64,000 bases of DNA from Alphaproteobacteria bacterium (GCA_028871795.1 JAGWMG010000002.1:264106-328105); one strand, 5' to 3'. Counted from the stretch's first letter, positions 53,696 to 63,454 are shown. Translations and numbers: made by a program. The notes: generated by a model from the letters alone, not told the origin.

Positions 53696-54862
53696 TCAGT
53701 ACGACTTCGGCAGATCGAGCACGTTCTCGCCGATGAACGAAAGGATGAGCTGCTCGGTCACCGGGATGATGCGCGTCAGGATGGATTCCCTGAACAGCCG
53801 TTCCACCTGATATTCCTTGGCGTAGCCCATGCCGCCATGGGTCATCACCGCCTGGGTCGCGGCGTCGAAGGCCGCGCGCGCGCCGAGGAATTTCGCGGCA
53901 TTGGCTTCCGCGCCGCACGGCATTTTCGAATCGTAGAGATACGCCGCGCGCATGCACATCCAGAACGCGCTTTCCAGATAAGCCCAATTCTCCGCCAGGG
54001 GATGCTGGATGCCCTGGTTCTGGCCGATGGCGCGGCCGAAGACGTGCCTGTCTTTCGCATATTGGCTTGCGCGCCTGAGCGCGTCGCGGCCCAGTCCGAT
54101 GGCTTCGACGCCGAATAGGATGCGCTCCGGGTTGAGGCTGTCGAGCAGATAGCGGAAGCCCTTGCCCTCTTCGCCGATGCGGTCCTCTTCCGGCACCGCA
54201 AGATCGTCGATGAACAGCGCGTTGGAATCCACCGCCGAGCGGCCCATCTTGGGAATGCGGCGGACCTCGATCTTGGAACGGTCGAGATCGGTGTAGAACA
54301 ACGTCATCCCGTCGGTGGGGCGCTTGCAGTCCGCCTTGTGCACGGTGCGGGTGAGCAGCAGGATCTTGTCGGCGACCTGCGCGGTCGTCGTCCACATCTT
54401 GCGTCCGCGAATGACGTAGCCTTCGTTGGTGCGCCGCGCGAACGTCTCGATGGAGGTGGTGTCGAGGCCCGCGTTCGGTTCCGTGACGCCGAAGGCGACT
54501 TTGTGTTCGCCGGCGATCAGCGGGGCGAGCCAGCGCTTCTTCTGCTCCGGCGTGCCGTGCACGACGATCGGATGAGGCCCGAACAGATTGATGTGGATGG
54601 CCGAGGCCGCGGCCATCCCGCCGCCGCCCTGGGTGACCTTGTGCATCATAACGGCAGCTTCAGTGACCCCCAGCCCCGAGCCACCCAGGTCTTCGGGCAT
54701 CGTGATGCCCAGGAATCCGGCTTCGGCCATGGCCTTATGGAACTCATGGGGAAAGCGCGGGAGGGTGTCGCATTCGGTCCAGTAATCGTCGCCGAAGCGG
54801 CCGCAGATCTTGGCGACGCCGTCTTCGATGGCTCGCTGGTCTTCGTTGAGCGCAATATCCAT
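53696..54862 (-). CDS. Acyl-CoA dehydrogenase
   Basis: A 388-residue FAD enzyme. FAD and substrate motifs include FGVTEPNAGLDTTSIET, MWTTTAQVADKILLL and the C-terminal GGMGYAKEYQVERLFRES, which places the catalytic glutamate as in medium-chain enzymes. It oxidises an acyl-CoA to the 2-enoyl-CoA, which the MaoC enzyme encoded 292 bases downstream on the same strand could hydrate. The intervening gap shows no gene. The true substrate is unknown. Confidence 0.94.
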   Translation of the reverse strand: MDIALNEDQRAIEDGVAKICGRFGDDYWTECDTLPRFPHEFHKAMAEAGFLGITMPEDLGGSGLGVTEAAVMMHKVTQGGGGMAAASAIHINLFGPHPIVVHGTPEQKKRWLAPLIAGEHKVAFGVTEPNAGLDTTSIETFARRTNEGYVIRGRKMWTTTAQVADKILLLTRTVHKADCKRPTDGMTLFYTDLDRSKIEVRRIPKMGRSAVDSNALFIDDLAVPEEDRIGEEGKGFRYLLDSLNPERILFGVEAIGLGRDALRRASQYAKDRHVFGRAIGQNQGIQHPLAENWAYLESAFWMCMRAAYLYDSKMPCGAEANAAKFLGARAAFDAATQAVMTHGGMGYAKEYQVERLFRESILTRIIPVTEQLILSFIGENVLDLPKSY

Positions 54863-55074
54863 GTTCTTGACCTTGTTTTTGGAGCCTGTTAGTTCAATGG
54901 GTTAGCCACACATCGGCCTTTTGCACTGCAAGATCGGCAACGCTCTTGCTCCAAATTATTTGGCAAAACAAGGGGAAACGCCCTACTGAAGACGCTATAA
55001 AGGCGCCCCCGGAAGGGGCGGGGAATCAGCGTGGGCGGCGAGAAGCGCGTATTGCCGGGAGAAAATCCAGAACA

Positions 55075-56916
55075 ATGAGTTCCGTATCGGCTAAGGGGCG
55101 GAAGCCCTCGCCCGGGCCGGCTCGCCGCGTTGGGATGGCGCCGACCGACACCGCGAATCCGAATTATTTTCATAAGGTCGTCGACTGCCAGTGGGCCTGT
55201 CCGGCGCATACGCCGGTGCCGGAATATATCCGCCTGATCGCGGCAGGACGCTATTCCGACGCCTACATGATCAATTGGCAGTCGAACGTGTTTCCCGGCG
55301 TGCTCGGGCGCACCTGCGACAGGCCCTGCGAACCGGCTTGCCGGCGCGGGCGGGTCGAAAAGGAACCCGTCGCCATCTGCCGGCTGAAGCGCGTGGCCGC
55401 CGATTCCAAAGACGATATAAGCGACCGGCTGCCCAAGCCCGCAATGGTCAAGAACGGCAAACGCGTTGCGTTGATCGGCGCGGGGCCCGCCTCGCTGACG
55501 GTGGCGCGCGATCTGTTGCCGTTCGGCTATAGCTGCGTGATCTACGATTGCGATCCCTTTGCCGGCGGAATGATGCGCACGCAGATTCCGAAATTTCGGC
55601 TGCCGGAACGCGTGCTCGACGAGGAATGCGGATACATCCTCGGCCTCGAACCCGAGACCCGTTTCGGCCACAAGGTGGAATCGCTGAAGGCAATCCTGGC
55701 GGAAGGCTACGATGCGGTGTTCGTGGGCTGCGGTGCGCCGCGCGGACGCGATCTCGACATTCCCGGCCGCAAGGAAGCCGCCGAACACATCCATATCGGC
55801 ATCGATTGGCTGGCCTCGGTCTCGTTCGGCCACACCACCAGCATCGGCAAGCGGGTGATCGTGCTGGGCGGCGGCAATACCGCGATGGACTGCTGCCGAA
55901 CCTCGCGGCGGCTGGGCGGGGAACGGGTCGATGTCGTCGTGCGCTCCGGTTTTGCGGAGATGAAAGCGTCGCCCTGGGAAAAAGACGACGCCATGGGCGA
56001 AGGCATTCCCATCCACAATTTCCTGGTGCCCAAGGAAATCACCCACGTCGAAGGCAGGCTCACCGGCGTGATCTTCGAAAAAGTGAAGGCCGAATACGAC
56101 GACAAAGGCCGACGCAAGCTGGTTCCTTCCGGCGATCCGCCCGTCCACATGCCGTGCGACGACGTGCTGGTCGCGGTCGGCCAGGAGAACGCGTTTCCCT
56201 GGATCGAGCGCGACAGCGGAGTCGAATTCGACGAACGGAACATGCCAAAGGTCGATCCCGTCACCATGCAGTCGACCCATCCGAAGGTGTTCTTCGGCGG
56301 CGACGCGGCTTTCGGACCCAAGAACATCATCTGGGCGGTGGCGCACGGCCACGAAGCGGCGCTTTCCATCGACCTCTTGTGCCATGGCGGCGACGTCGCG
56401 GTGCGGCCGAGTCCGCTGGTGAACGTCCTCAGCCAGAAGATGGGCATCCACGAATGGTCCTACGACAATGACGTGTCGCTCGACCTTCGCTTCAAAGTGC
56501 CCCACGCACCCAAGGAGCTGACGCTCAAGGACGTGAACATGGAGGTGGAGCTCGGCTTCAACAGAGAGCTCGCTTTCAAGGAGGCGCAGCGCTGCCTCAA
56601 TTGCGACATCGAGACGGTGTTCGAGAAGAATCTCTGCATCGAATGCGACGCCTGCGTCGACATCTGCCCGATGGACTGCATCACCTTCACGCCCAACGCG
56701 CCAGAGCCGGTGCTGCGCACGATGCTGACCGCGCCGGCAACAAACCCGGCGCAGGACCTCTACGTCTCCGCCGATCTGAAGACCGGCAATATCATGGTCA
56801 AGGACGAGGACGTCTGCCTGCATTGCGGGCTGTGCGCCGAGCGCTGCCCGACCGGCGCCTGGGACATGCAGAAATTCTATCTCGAAACCGCAAAGGCGCA
56901 CGCATGCAGCCGATAA
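55075..56916 (+). CDS. GltD-like flavoprotein with 4Fe-4S ferredoxin domain, KorC-type
   Basis: A 613-residue NAD(P)H-linked electron-transfer subunit. The N-terminal helical/4Fe-4S region has CQWACPAHTPVPEY and CDRPCEPACRRGRVE, then FAD binding (VALIGAGPASLTVARDL, about 125), NAD(P) binding (VIVLGGGNTAMDC, about 262) and a C-terminal double 4Fe-4S cluster (CIECDACVDICPMDC and CLHCGLCAERCPTGA). In Azoarcus evansii and relatives such a subunit joins KorAB to NADP. I start at ATG 55075; the upstream part of the frame is non-coding in character. Its end overlaps the korA start by 13 bases. Confidence 0.9.
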   Translation: MSSVSAKGRKPSPGPARRVGMAPTDTANPNYFHKVVDCQWACPAHTPVPEYIRLIAAGRYSDAYMINWQSNVFPGVLGRTCDRPCEPACRRGRVEKEPVAICRLKRVAADSKDDISDRLPKPAMVKNGKRVALIGAGPASLTVARDLLPFGYSCVIYDCDPFAGGMMRTQIPKFRLPERVLDEECGYILGLEPETRFGHKVESLKAILAEGYDAVFVGCGAPRGRDLDIPGRKEAAEHIHIGIDWLASVSFGHTTSIGKRVIVLGGGNTAMDCCRTSRRLGGERVDVVVRSGFAEMKASPWEKDDAMGEGIPIHNFLVPKEITHVEGRLTGVIFEKVKAEYDDKGRRKLVPSGDPPVHMPCDDVLVAVGQENAFPWIERDSGVEFDERNMPKVDPVTMQSTHPKVFFGGDAAFGPKNIIWAVAHGHEAALSIDLLCHGGDVAVRPSPLVNVLSQKMGIHEWSYDNDVSLDLRFKVPHAPKELTLKDVNMEVELGFNRELAFKEAQRCLNCDIETVFEKNLCIECDACVDICPMDCITFTPNAPEPVLRTMLTAPATNPAQDLYVSADLKTGNIMVKDEDVCLHCGLCAERCPTGAWDMQKFYLETAKAHACSR

Positions 56917-58733
56917 GCGCCACCAACGATTTCGTCGTCAAGTTCGCGAACGTCAACGGCTCGGGCTCGGCTTCCGCCAACGAGCTGTTCGCTCGTGCCG
57001 TCCTGCGCATGGGCGTGCCGGTGGCTTCACGCAATATTTTTCCCTCGAACATCCAAGGACTGCCGACCTGGTACGAAGTGCGCGTGTCGGGCGAAGGCTG
57101 GCTGGGGCGGCGCGGCGGCGTCGACCTGATGGTCGCGATGAACCCGCAGACCTGGGACAAGGACGTCGCCTCCATCGATCCCGGCGGCTATCTGCTCTAC
57201 GATTCCACCAAACCCTTGCCGGCCGCAAAACTGCGCAAGGACGTGACGCTGCTGCCGGTACCGCTGACCGAGATGTGCAACCGCGCCTACAGCGATCCCC
57301 GCCAGCGTCAGTTGTTCAAGAACATCACCTATATCGGCGCGCTGGCGTTCCTGCTCGGCATCGAGGCGACGGCCGTGCAGTGGCTGATCGCGGAGCAGTT
57401 CGAAGGCAAGGAGAAGCTGATCGCGCCGAACCTGCAGGCATTCAATCTCGGCTACGATTACGCGCGCGAACATCTGAAAAACGCCTGCCTGCTCAAGCTC
57501 GCGCGCACCGATAAGGTCGGCAACCGCATCTTCATCGGCGGCAACGAAGCAGCGGCGCTCGGCTGCGTGTGGGGCGGAGCGGCGGTCTGCGCCTGGTACC
57601 CGATCACGCCGTCGACGTCGGTCGCCGAATACTTCACCAAGCACTGCGAACGCTATCGCGTCGACCCGGTCAGCAAGAAGAACAGATACGCCGTCGTGCA
57701 GGCCGAAGACGAGATCGCCGCCATCGGCATGGTGCTGGGCGCCAATTGGAACGGCGCACGCGCCTTCACCGCCACCAGCGGTCCCGGAATCTCGCTGATG
57801 CAGGAATTCTTCGGTTTTGCCTATTACGCCGAAGTGCCGGCGGTGGTGTTCGACGTCCAGCGCGGCGGGCCCTCCACGGGAATGCCGACGCGCACGCAGC
57901 AGTCGGATCTCCTGCTGGCGGCCTACGCCGGCCACGGCGACACCAAGCATGTGCTGCTGTTCCCCGAGGACCCGCGCGAGGCCTTCGAGTTCGCGGCCGC
58001 CGCCTTCGATCTGGCCGAACGCCTGCAGACGCCCGTCTTCGTGATGAGCGATCTCGACATCGCCATGAACGACTGGCTGTGCAAGCCGTTCGTCTGGGAA
58101 AAAGATCGCAAGCTCGACCGCGGCAAGGTGATGACGGCCGAGGACTTGGAGGCCGGCAAGACGTTCGGGCGCTATCTCGACGTCGACGGCGACGCCATTC
58201 CCTATCGCACGCTGCCGGGCACGCACCCCACGCTGGGCGCCTATTTCACGCGGGGATCGAGCCACGACGGCCAAGCCCGATATACGGAGGAAGGCACCCT
58301 CTACGTCGCCGGAATGCAGCGCCTACTGAAGAAATTCGAGACCGCCAAATCGCTGGTGCCCCAGCCCGTCGAGCGGTCGGCGAAGGAGAAGGCGAAACAC
58401 GGCGTCATCTATTACGGCTCGACATCGGGGGCCATGAACGAAGCCCTGGACACCTTGGAACGCCAGGGATTCCGCCTTGACGCGCTGCGCGTGCGCGCCT
58501 TCCCCTTCCCGGAAAATGTGATCGATTTCATCAATGCCCACGAATCGGTATTTTTGGTCGAACAGAACCGCGATGCCCAGTTGCAGAAGCTTCTGGTCAA
58601 CGAGTGCGCCATCGACCCGGCGCGTTTCATCTCGATCCTGCATTACGACGGCACCCCGATCACGGCCCGCTTCATCACCGGCACCATCGCCGATCGCCTG
58701 AAACTCGCCAAAGCCAAGGAAGCGGCCGAATGA
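56904..58733 (+). CDS. korA: 2-oxoacid:acceptor oxidoreductase subunit alpha with fused gamma domain
   Basis: A 609-residue subunit of a TPP/Fe-S 2-oxoacid oxidoreductase. The gamma domain (about 1-200, beginning NDFVVKFANVNGSGSASANE and ending in the CoA-acylating-like core) is fused to the alpha domain (about 210-609) with GNEAAALGCVWGGAAVCAWYPITPSTSVAEY, RGGPSTGMPTRTQQSDLLLA and the C-terminal VEQNRDAQLQKLL. KorA proteins of the 2-oxoglutarate type share this layout. ATG 56904 is inside the previous gene, so the pair is coupled. Substrate is likely 2-oxoglutarate but not proven. Confidence 0.92.
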   Translation: MQPISATNDFVVKFANVNGSGSASANELFARAVLRMGVPVASRNIFPSNIQGLPTWYEVRVSGEGWLGRRGGVDLMVAMNPQTWDKDVASIDPGGYLLYDSTKPLPAAKLRKDVTLLPVPLTEMCNRAYSDPRQRQLFKNITYIGALAFLLGIEATAVQWLIAEQFEGKEKLIAPNLQAFNLGYDYAREHLKNACLLKLARTDKVGNRIFIGGNEAAALGCVWGGAAVCAWYPITPSTSVAEYFTKHCERYRVDPVSKKNRYAVVQAEDEIAAIGMVLGANWNGARAFTATSGPGISLMQEFFGFAYYAEVPAVVFDVQRGGPSTGMPTRTQQSDLLLAAYAGHGDTKHVLLFPEDPREAFEFAAAAFDLAERLQTPVFVMSDLDIAMNDWLCKPFVWEKDRKLDRGKVMTAEDLEAGKTFGRYLDVDGDAIPYRTLPGTHPTLGAYFTRGSSHDGQARYTEEGTLYVAGMQRLLKKFETAKSLVPQPVERSAKEKAKHGVIYYGSTSGAMNEALDTLERQGFRLDALRVRAFPFPENVIDFINAHESVFLVEQNRDAQLQKLLVNECAIDPARFISILHYDGTPITARFITGTIADRLKLAKAKEAAE

Positions 58734-59785
58734 CCTACATCACCAAGCCGAAGCTGCATCATCCGGGCCTGGCGACCAACAAGCTCGGCTTCACGCATCG
58801 CGATTACGAGGGGCGCATCTCGACGCTGTGCGCGGGCTGCGGCCACGATTCCATCAGCGCGGCGGTGATCCAGGCCTGTTTCGAACTCGACATCGAGCCT
58901 CACAGGGTGGCGAAGCTTTCCGGCATCGGCTGTTCGTCGAAGACGCCGGATTACTTCCTGGGCCAGAGCCACGGCTTCAATGCCGTGCACGGGCGCATGC
59001 CCAGCGTGCTGACGGGCGCCAATCTCGCCAATCGCGAGCTGATCTATCTCGGCGTCTCGGGCGACGGCGACAGTGCCTCCATCGGGTTCGGCCAATTCGT
59101 CCATTGCCTGCGCCGCGGCGTCAACATGGTCTACATCTGCGAGAACAATGGCGTTTACGGCTTGACCAAGGGCCAGTTCTCGGCGACGGCCGACAAGGGA
59201 TCGAAGGCCAAAAGCGGGGCGATCAACGCGGATTCACCCATCGATCTGGTGTCGCTGGCGATCATGCTGGGCGCGACGTTCGTGGCGCGCGGCTTCTCCG
59301 GCGACAGGAAACAGCTCGTGCCGCTCATCAAGGCGGCGATCACCCATCAGGGTTCGGCGGTCCTGGACATCATCAGCCCTTGCGTGACCTTCAACAATCA
59401 TGCCGGCTCGACCAAGAGCTTCGATTTCGTGCGCGCTCACAACGAGGCGGTCAACCGGCTCGATTATGTGCCCGCGGAAAAGGAAATCACCGTCGATTAC
59501 AAGGAAGGCAGCACCGAAATCGTTCGCCAGCATGACGGCTCGGTGCTGAAGCTGGCAAAACTGCGCTCCGATTACGACCCAAGCAGCCGCGTTGCGGCGC
59601 TGGCGCATTTGCAGGACCGCCAGGAAGCGGGCGAAATTGCGACCGGCCTTCTTTTCCTCGATCCGAAACCGGAAGACCTGCACGGGCATCTCAACACGAT
59701 TGACGCGCCCCTCAACCGGCTGGGACAAGACGAGTTGTGCCCCGGCGCAGATGCGCTCGAGGCCGTCAATGCCGAGTATCGCTGA
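58730..59785 (+). CDS. korB: 2-oxoacid:acceptor oxidoreductase subunit beta (TPP-binding)
   Basis: A 351-residue subunit. TPP-binding motifs include TLCAGCGHDSISAAVIQACF, the GIGCSSKTPDYFL cysteine pattern, GVSGDGDSASIGFGQFVHCL (GDG ... N type) and ENNGVYGLTKGQFSAT. Lengths of the three subunits (613, 609 and 351 residues) agree with the reported three-subunit 2-oxoglutarate:NADP oxidoreductase. The ATG overlaps the korA stop (ATGA). It ends just before the convergent epmA gene. Confidence 0.93.
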   Translation: MTYITKPKLHHPGLATNKLGFTHRDYEGRISTLCAGCGHDSISAAVIQACFELDIEPHRVAKLSGIGCSSKTPDYFLGQSHGFNAVHGRMPSVLTGANLANRELIYLGVSGDGDSASIGFGQFVHCLRRGVNMVYICENNGVYGLTKGQFSATADKGSKAKSGAINADSPIDLVSLAIMLGATFVARGFSGDRKQLVPLIKAAITHQGSAVLDIISPCVTFNNHAGSTKSFDFVRAHNEAVNRLDYVPAEKEITVDYKEGSTEIVRQHDGSVLKLAKLRSDYDPSSRVAALAHLQDRQEAGEIATGLLFLDPKPEDLHGHLNTIDAPLNRLGQDELCPGADALEAVNAEYR

Positions 59786-59803
59786 GCCACGAGGCGCGCG
59801 GCG

Positions 59804-60853
59804 TCATGGCGCCGGCGTCCAGATCACGTCTTCCAGGGTGCGCGCGCCGGTGGCCAGCATGACGAGGCGGTCGAAGCCTAGCGCCACGCCACAGGCCTCG
59901 GGCATACGGGCGAGCGCGGCGAGGAAATCCTCGTCGATGGGATAGCGTTCGCCGTAGATGCGTTCCTTCTCGTCCATCTCCGCCTCGAAGCGCGCGCGCT
60001 GTTCGGCCGCGTCGGTCAGCTCGCCGAAGCCGTTGGCGAGTTCCACCCCGCAGACATAAAGCTCGAAGCGTTCGGCCAGGCGTGGATCGTGCGGCGTGGC
60101 GCGCGCCAGGGCCGCTTCGCAGCGCGGATATTCGCTAAGGACCGTCGGCCGTTCAAGGCCGAGCCGCGGCTCGACGCGCGCCACCAGGACTTTGCTGAAG
60201 ATGTCCGCCCAGGTGTCGTCGTCGGCCACATCGAATCCGCCGCGCCGCGCGCGCGTCGCCAGCGCGTTGCGGTCGCCCTCGCCCCGCACCGACAGCGTCG
60301 CCATCAGGTCGATGCCGGCATGATAGGCGAACGCGTCCGCCACCGTCAGGCGCTCGGCCTCGGCGCGGGGATCGCAGTCCCGGTCGCGGAAAGAAAAGAC
60401 CCTGGCGCCCACGGTGTCGGCGGCAAGGCGCAGAAGATCGAGACAGTCGTCCATGACGGCGGCGTAATTCTCGCGGGCGCGATACCATTCCAGCATGGTG
60501 AATTCGGGCGCGTGCAGCGGTCCGCGATCGCGATTGCGGAAGACGCGGGCGAAGTCGAATATCCGGGTCTCTCCGGCCGCGAGCAGTTTCTTGGCAGCGA
60601 ATTCCGGCGAGGTGTGGAGATAAAGCGTCCGCCGCGTCCCCTCCGGGCCGACCGCTTCGGTGGCAAAGGCGCACAGATGGGCTTCGTTGCCGGGCGACGC
60701 CGCCAGAGCGCCGCATTCGACCTCGCTGAACCCTTGCGCCTCGAAATGGGCGCGCAGCGCGGCCTTGATCCGGCCGCGCGCCGCCAGCGCGGGACGGCGA
60801 TCCGCGTGCCTGTCGGGTTCCCACCAGGGGGAGGTGACGTCCGGCTTGGCCAA
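59804..60853 (-). CDS. epmA: EF-P lysine lysyltransferase EpmA (GenX/PoxA)
   Basis: A 349-residue class II lysyl-tRNA-synthetase-like enzyme without the tRNA-anticodon domain; it attaches (beta-)lysine to EF-P. Class II motifs: motif 2 [20 protein letters not shown], and motif 3 [14 protein letters not shown] near the C-terminus, with [10 protein letters not shown] and [19 protein letters not shown] between. No ATG fits; TTG 60853 gives [20 protein letters not shown] at the usual start, and a GGAG precedes it. It is divergent from efp, its substrate gene. No epmB (lysine aminomutase) is in the window. Confidence 0.93.
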   Translation of the reverse strand: MAKPDVTSPWWEPDRHADRRPALAARGRIKAALRAHFEAQGFSEVECGALAASPGNEAHLCAFATEAVGPEGTRRTLYLHTSPEFAAKKLLAAGETRIFDFARVFRNRDRGPLHAPEFTMLEWYRARENYAAVMDDCLDLLRLAADTVGARVFSFRDRDCDPRAEAERLTVADAFAYHAGIDLMATLSVRGEGDRNALATRARRGGFDVADDDTWADIFSKVLVARVEPRLGLERPTVLSEYPRCEAALARATPHDPRLAERFELYVCGVELANGFGELTDAAEQRARFEAEMDEKERIYGERYPIDEDFLAALARMPEACGVALGFDRLVMLATGARTLEDVIWTPAP

Positions 60854-60901
60854 GACACATGCTCCTGCTATGACCCGCCCGTCATAAGGCAGAGGTCCAA
60901 T

Positions 60902-61471
60902 GTGGTTTCGGTTATCGCCAGCTCCGTGCGCAAAGGCAATGTCATCGAAAAGGACGGCAAGCTCTACGTCGTCCTCAAAGCGGAAAGCTTCCATCCCGGC
61001 AAGGGTACGCCCACCACGACGATCGACATGCGGCGTATCAGCGACGGCGTGAAAGTGACCGAGCGCTACAAGACGACCGAAAGCATGGAAAAGGCCTTTA
61101 TCGACGAGAAGACCTACAATTACCTTTACCAGGACGGCGAGCATTTCGTCTTCATGGATCCGGTGCATTTCGACCAGTTGCACGTCGACAAGGACGTGGT
61201 CGGCGATTGGGCGCCCTATCTCCAGGAAAACATGGAAGTGCAGCTGTCGCTGTTCAACGGAACGGCCGTGTCCATCGTGCTGCCGCAGCGCGTAACGTTG
61301 GAGATCACCGACACCGAACCCGTGGTGAAGGGCCAGACGGCGTCGGGCTCCTTCAAGCCTGCGATGCTGTCGAACGGCGTGCGCACCATGGTGCCGACCC
61401 ATATCGTCCCGGGCACGCGCGTCGTGGTGATGACCGAAGACGGTTCCTACGTGGAACGCGCGAAGGATTAG
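60902..61471 (+). CDS. efp: Translation elongation factor P
   Basis: A 189-residue factor that rescues ribosomes stalled on polyproline. The three beta-barrel domains begin [20 protein letters not shown], and the modified residue is Lys34 in FHPGKGTP, the site lysylated by EpmA-type enzymes. GTG 60902 is the start, with GAGG seven bases before. The gap to the divergent epmA TTG is only 48 bases, so the two promoters overlap. The stop codon overlaps the convergent proteinase gene by four bases. Confidence 0.96.
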   Translation: MVSVIASSVRKGNVIEKDGKLYVVLKAESFHPGKGTPTTTIDMRRISDGVKVTERYKTTESMEKAFIDEKTYNYLYQDGEHFVFMDPVHFDQLHVDKDVVGDWAPYLQENMEVQLSLFNGTAVSIVLPQRVTLEITDTEPVVKGQTASGSFKPAMLSNGVRTMVPTHIVPGTRVVVMTEDGSYVERAKD

Positions 61472-62352
61472 CGCGGGAGCTTCATATCCGGGCCGGCGCC
61501 GCCGGAGCCGTCCGCACTCTTGAGGAGTTCCAGGCGCGCCTCCACCATCCGGTAGATCTCGTCCGGGCAATCCTCCTCGGCGACGTTGACGCCCAGTTCC
61601 GCGGCGTGGTCGCGGTCGATCTGCTCGCTGTGAGGCAGGTCGCCGCTGATCAGGAAATTCGTCAACTGGCAGGCATCGTCGTTGCCGAAGTGCTTCCTGT
61701 TGAGCAGTTCACAGGCGCGTTGTTTGGCGCTCTTCAAATCTTTCTCCGCCAGATACCCCAACAACACGTACAGATCGCTGACGTCCTTGATGGGCTTTTC
61801 CTTGAGCAGGCGGATGAAGGATTCCGCAGGGAAGATGTCGAACTGGAGGTCGATCGGGCCGAGACAGGCGTGGCGGCCCATGACCACCTTTTCCGTGGCG
61901 AGCGCGATGACGGTGCCCGCCGACATCGCACAATAGGGAACGTAGGCGGTGGTGTTCGGGCGCTCCTTCAGCGCCGAGGCGATCAATTCGCAGGCAAAAG
62001 CGCTGCCGCCCGGCGTGTGCAGAACGATGTCGATGGGCGTGTTCTTATCGACCGAACGGATTTGCGCCAGCACCTCGAAGGCTTCGTGCACGGAAAGGTA
62101 ATTGCGGTGGTTGTGGTCGGAGTCTGGATTGTCGAAATTGTGGATGATGGCGATGGTCTTGGCGCCACTGCCGGACCGCGACCTGCCGGCATCGACATCG
62201 CCCAGAAGCCTGGCGCCGGCGAAGGCCTGCGGGCGCGGCGCGAGCACTGTTTTCGTCCGCCTCTGCCGCAACTGCTTCTGGATCAATGCCAGCGCGAACG
62301 TGATCGCGAAAAGGCACAATCCGGCGATCAACAGTTTCGGATCGAAAATCAC
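61468..62352 (-). CDS. SDH-family Clp-fold serine proteinase, membrane anchored
   Basis: A 294-residue protein with an N-terminal membrane anchor ([19 protein letters not shown], about residues 7-25) and a Clp/SppA-like fold. [35 protein letters not shown] with the probable nucleophile serine (MSAG), and [15 protein letters not shown] match the Ser-Asp-His serine dehydrogenase proteinase family (SDH_sah). It may degrade or quality-control membrane proteins; targets are unknown. Its 3' end overlaps efp. Confidence 0.85.
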   Translation of the reverse strand: MIFDPKLLIAGLCLFAITFALALIQKQLRQRRTKTVLAPRPQAFAGARLLGDVDAGRSRSGSGAKTIAIIHNFDNPDSDHNHRNYLSVHEAFEVLAQIRSVDKNTPIDIVLHTPGGSAFACELIASALKERPNTTAYVPYCAMSAGTVIALATEKVVMGRHACLGPIDLQFDIFPAESFIRLLKEKPIKDVSDLYVLLGYLAEKDLKSAKQRACELLNRKHFGNDDACQLTNFLISGDLPHSEQIDRDHAAELGVNVAEEDCPDEIYRMVEARLELLKSADGSGGAGPDMKLPR

Positions 62353-62405
62353 AACGCCCCCACCTGCCGCTTTGGCGCGGCCGCATCCTGGTTACCGCGG
62401 ACAAC

Positions 62406-62658
62406 TCACTTTCGAGCATCATAACCGCAGGAGCGCGTGCCGTCCAAATCCTGGCCGCGGAAGGCGATGCGATCGAGCGCGCTGGCTTTCGCGAACGAGA
62501 TGCACGACGGGCTGATCGCCCAGATAAAGCCAATAGCTTGCGAAATCGAAATCGGGCCGCAGGCCGACTCGCAGTCCGATGATCTCGGGATAGAAATCGC
62601 GCGTCCGCTCCAGCCTGCTACAGCGCACGGTGAAGTGTTCGAGCATGTCTACGGCCAT
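62406..62658 (-). pseudogene. Frameshifted and truncated VOC-family gene
   Basis: From ATG 62658 (or 62646) the frame reads DMLEHFTVRCSRLERTRDFY and continues FASYWLYLGDQPVVHLV, the first half of a VOC/glyoxalase-superfamily dioxygenase-like protein. After VVHLV the frame turns into arginine-rich nonsense, but the adjacent frame continues as AKASALDRIAFRGQDLDGTR, the expected next block, so one extra base sits near 62493. Even then the frame stops at 62406, well short of the second half of the fold. I judge it a pseudogene. Confidence 0.8.
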
Positions 62659-62783
62659 GGTGCGTCTCCATTTTTCGAATTCTTACAGCCTGCGACCGAA
62701 TCGCATCCGGTGGCCTTTCTGCACAGCTATGTGCCATTCGTGCAACGGTTGGAAAATTCATTCCCTTACGCTAAACGAGCGCC

Positions 62784-63419
62784 ATGATTCATCTTGACTG
62801 TGCCCGTCGCGTCTCAGCGATCTCGTTTGCAGCCATCTTGATCCTCTCCGCCAGCAGCGGCATTGCGTCCGCTCGCAGGGGGAACCATGTGCCGGTGCCC
62901 GTGCCCAGACCTTCCTTGATCTCGGGTGAGATCGGCAAGACGGCCGCCGCCGTGGCGATCCCCGCCCCCACCCTCAACATCATCAGCGCAGACCCCACGC
63001 CCGCGAGCGATACGCCGACCTTCGTTAGGTCGCTGCGGCGCATCTATTGCGTGGAGTTTGCCCGCATCCGTTCCGGCATCAATATTTTCGGCGACGCCAA
63101 GACATGGTGGGATCACGCCAAGGGCCAATACGCCCGGGCCGCCGACCCGCAGGCGGGTGCGGTGATGGTCTTCGCCGGCACCAGGAAGATGAAACTGGGT
63201 CACGTGGCTGTGGTGACGCGCGTGATCTCCAGCCGCGAGATCCGCGTCGATCACGCCAACTGGCGGCGCGACGGCAACATCTATCTGAATGCGCCGGTCG
63301 TGGACGTCAGCGACGCCAACGATTGGTCGAAGGTGCGCGTGTTCGACACGCGCAGCGGCCAGATGGGCTCGAACGTCTATCCCATCAAGGGATTTGTCTT
63401 CCGCACCGCGCTGAACTGA
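62784..63419 (+). CDS. Secreted CHAP-domain peptidoglycan amidase
   Basis: A 211-residue exported protein. A signal peptide (ISFAAILILSASSGIASA, about 13-30) and a Pro-rich stretch precede a CHAP domain (about 80-205): catalytic Cys89 in RIYCVEFARIRSG, then GDAKTWWDHAKGQYARA, His140 in MKLGHVAVVTRV and Asn159 in DHANW. Such proteins cut peptidoglycan peptide or amide bonds in the periplasm. It lies beside the rRNA operon, converging on it, with a hairpin between that may end both transcripts. Confidence 0.88.
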   Translation: MIHLDCARRVSAISFAAILILSASSGIASARRGNHVPVPVPRPSLISGEIGKTAAAVAIPAPTLNIISADPTPASDTPTFVRSLRRIYCVEFARIRSGINIFGDAKTWWDHAKGQYARAADPQAGAVMVFAGTRKMKLGHVAVVTRVISSREIRVDHANWRRDGNIYLNAPVVDVSDANDWSKVRVFDTRSGQMGSNVYPIKGFVFRTALN

Positions 63420-63454
63420 AGCAGGCATCAGTCGTCGCCTTGCTTCAAAACAAA

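Noticed and set aside
53457..53810. Plus-strand frame in the gap before the acyl-CoA dehydrogenase gene
   Set aside because: Low-complexity Pro/Arg/Ser start, overlap with the dehydrogenase 3' end on the other strand, and no ribosome site.
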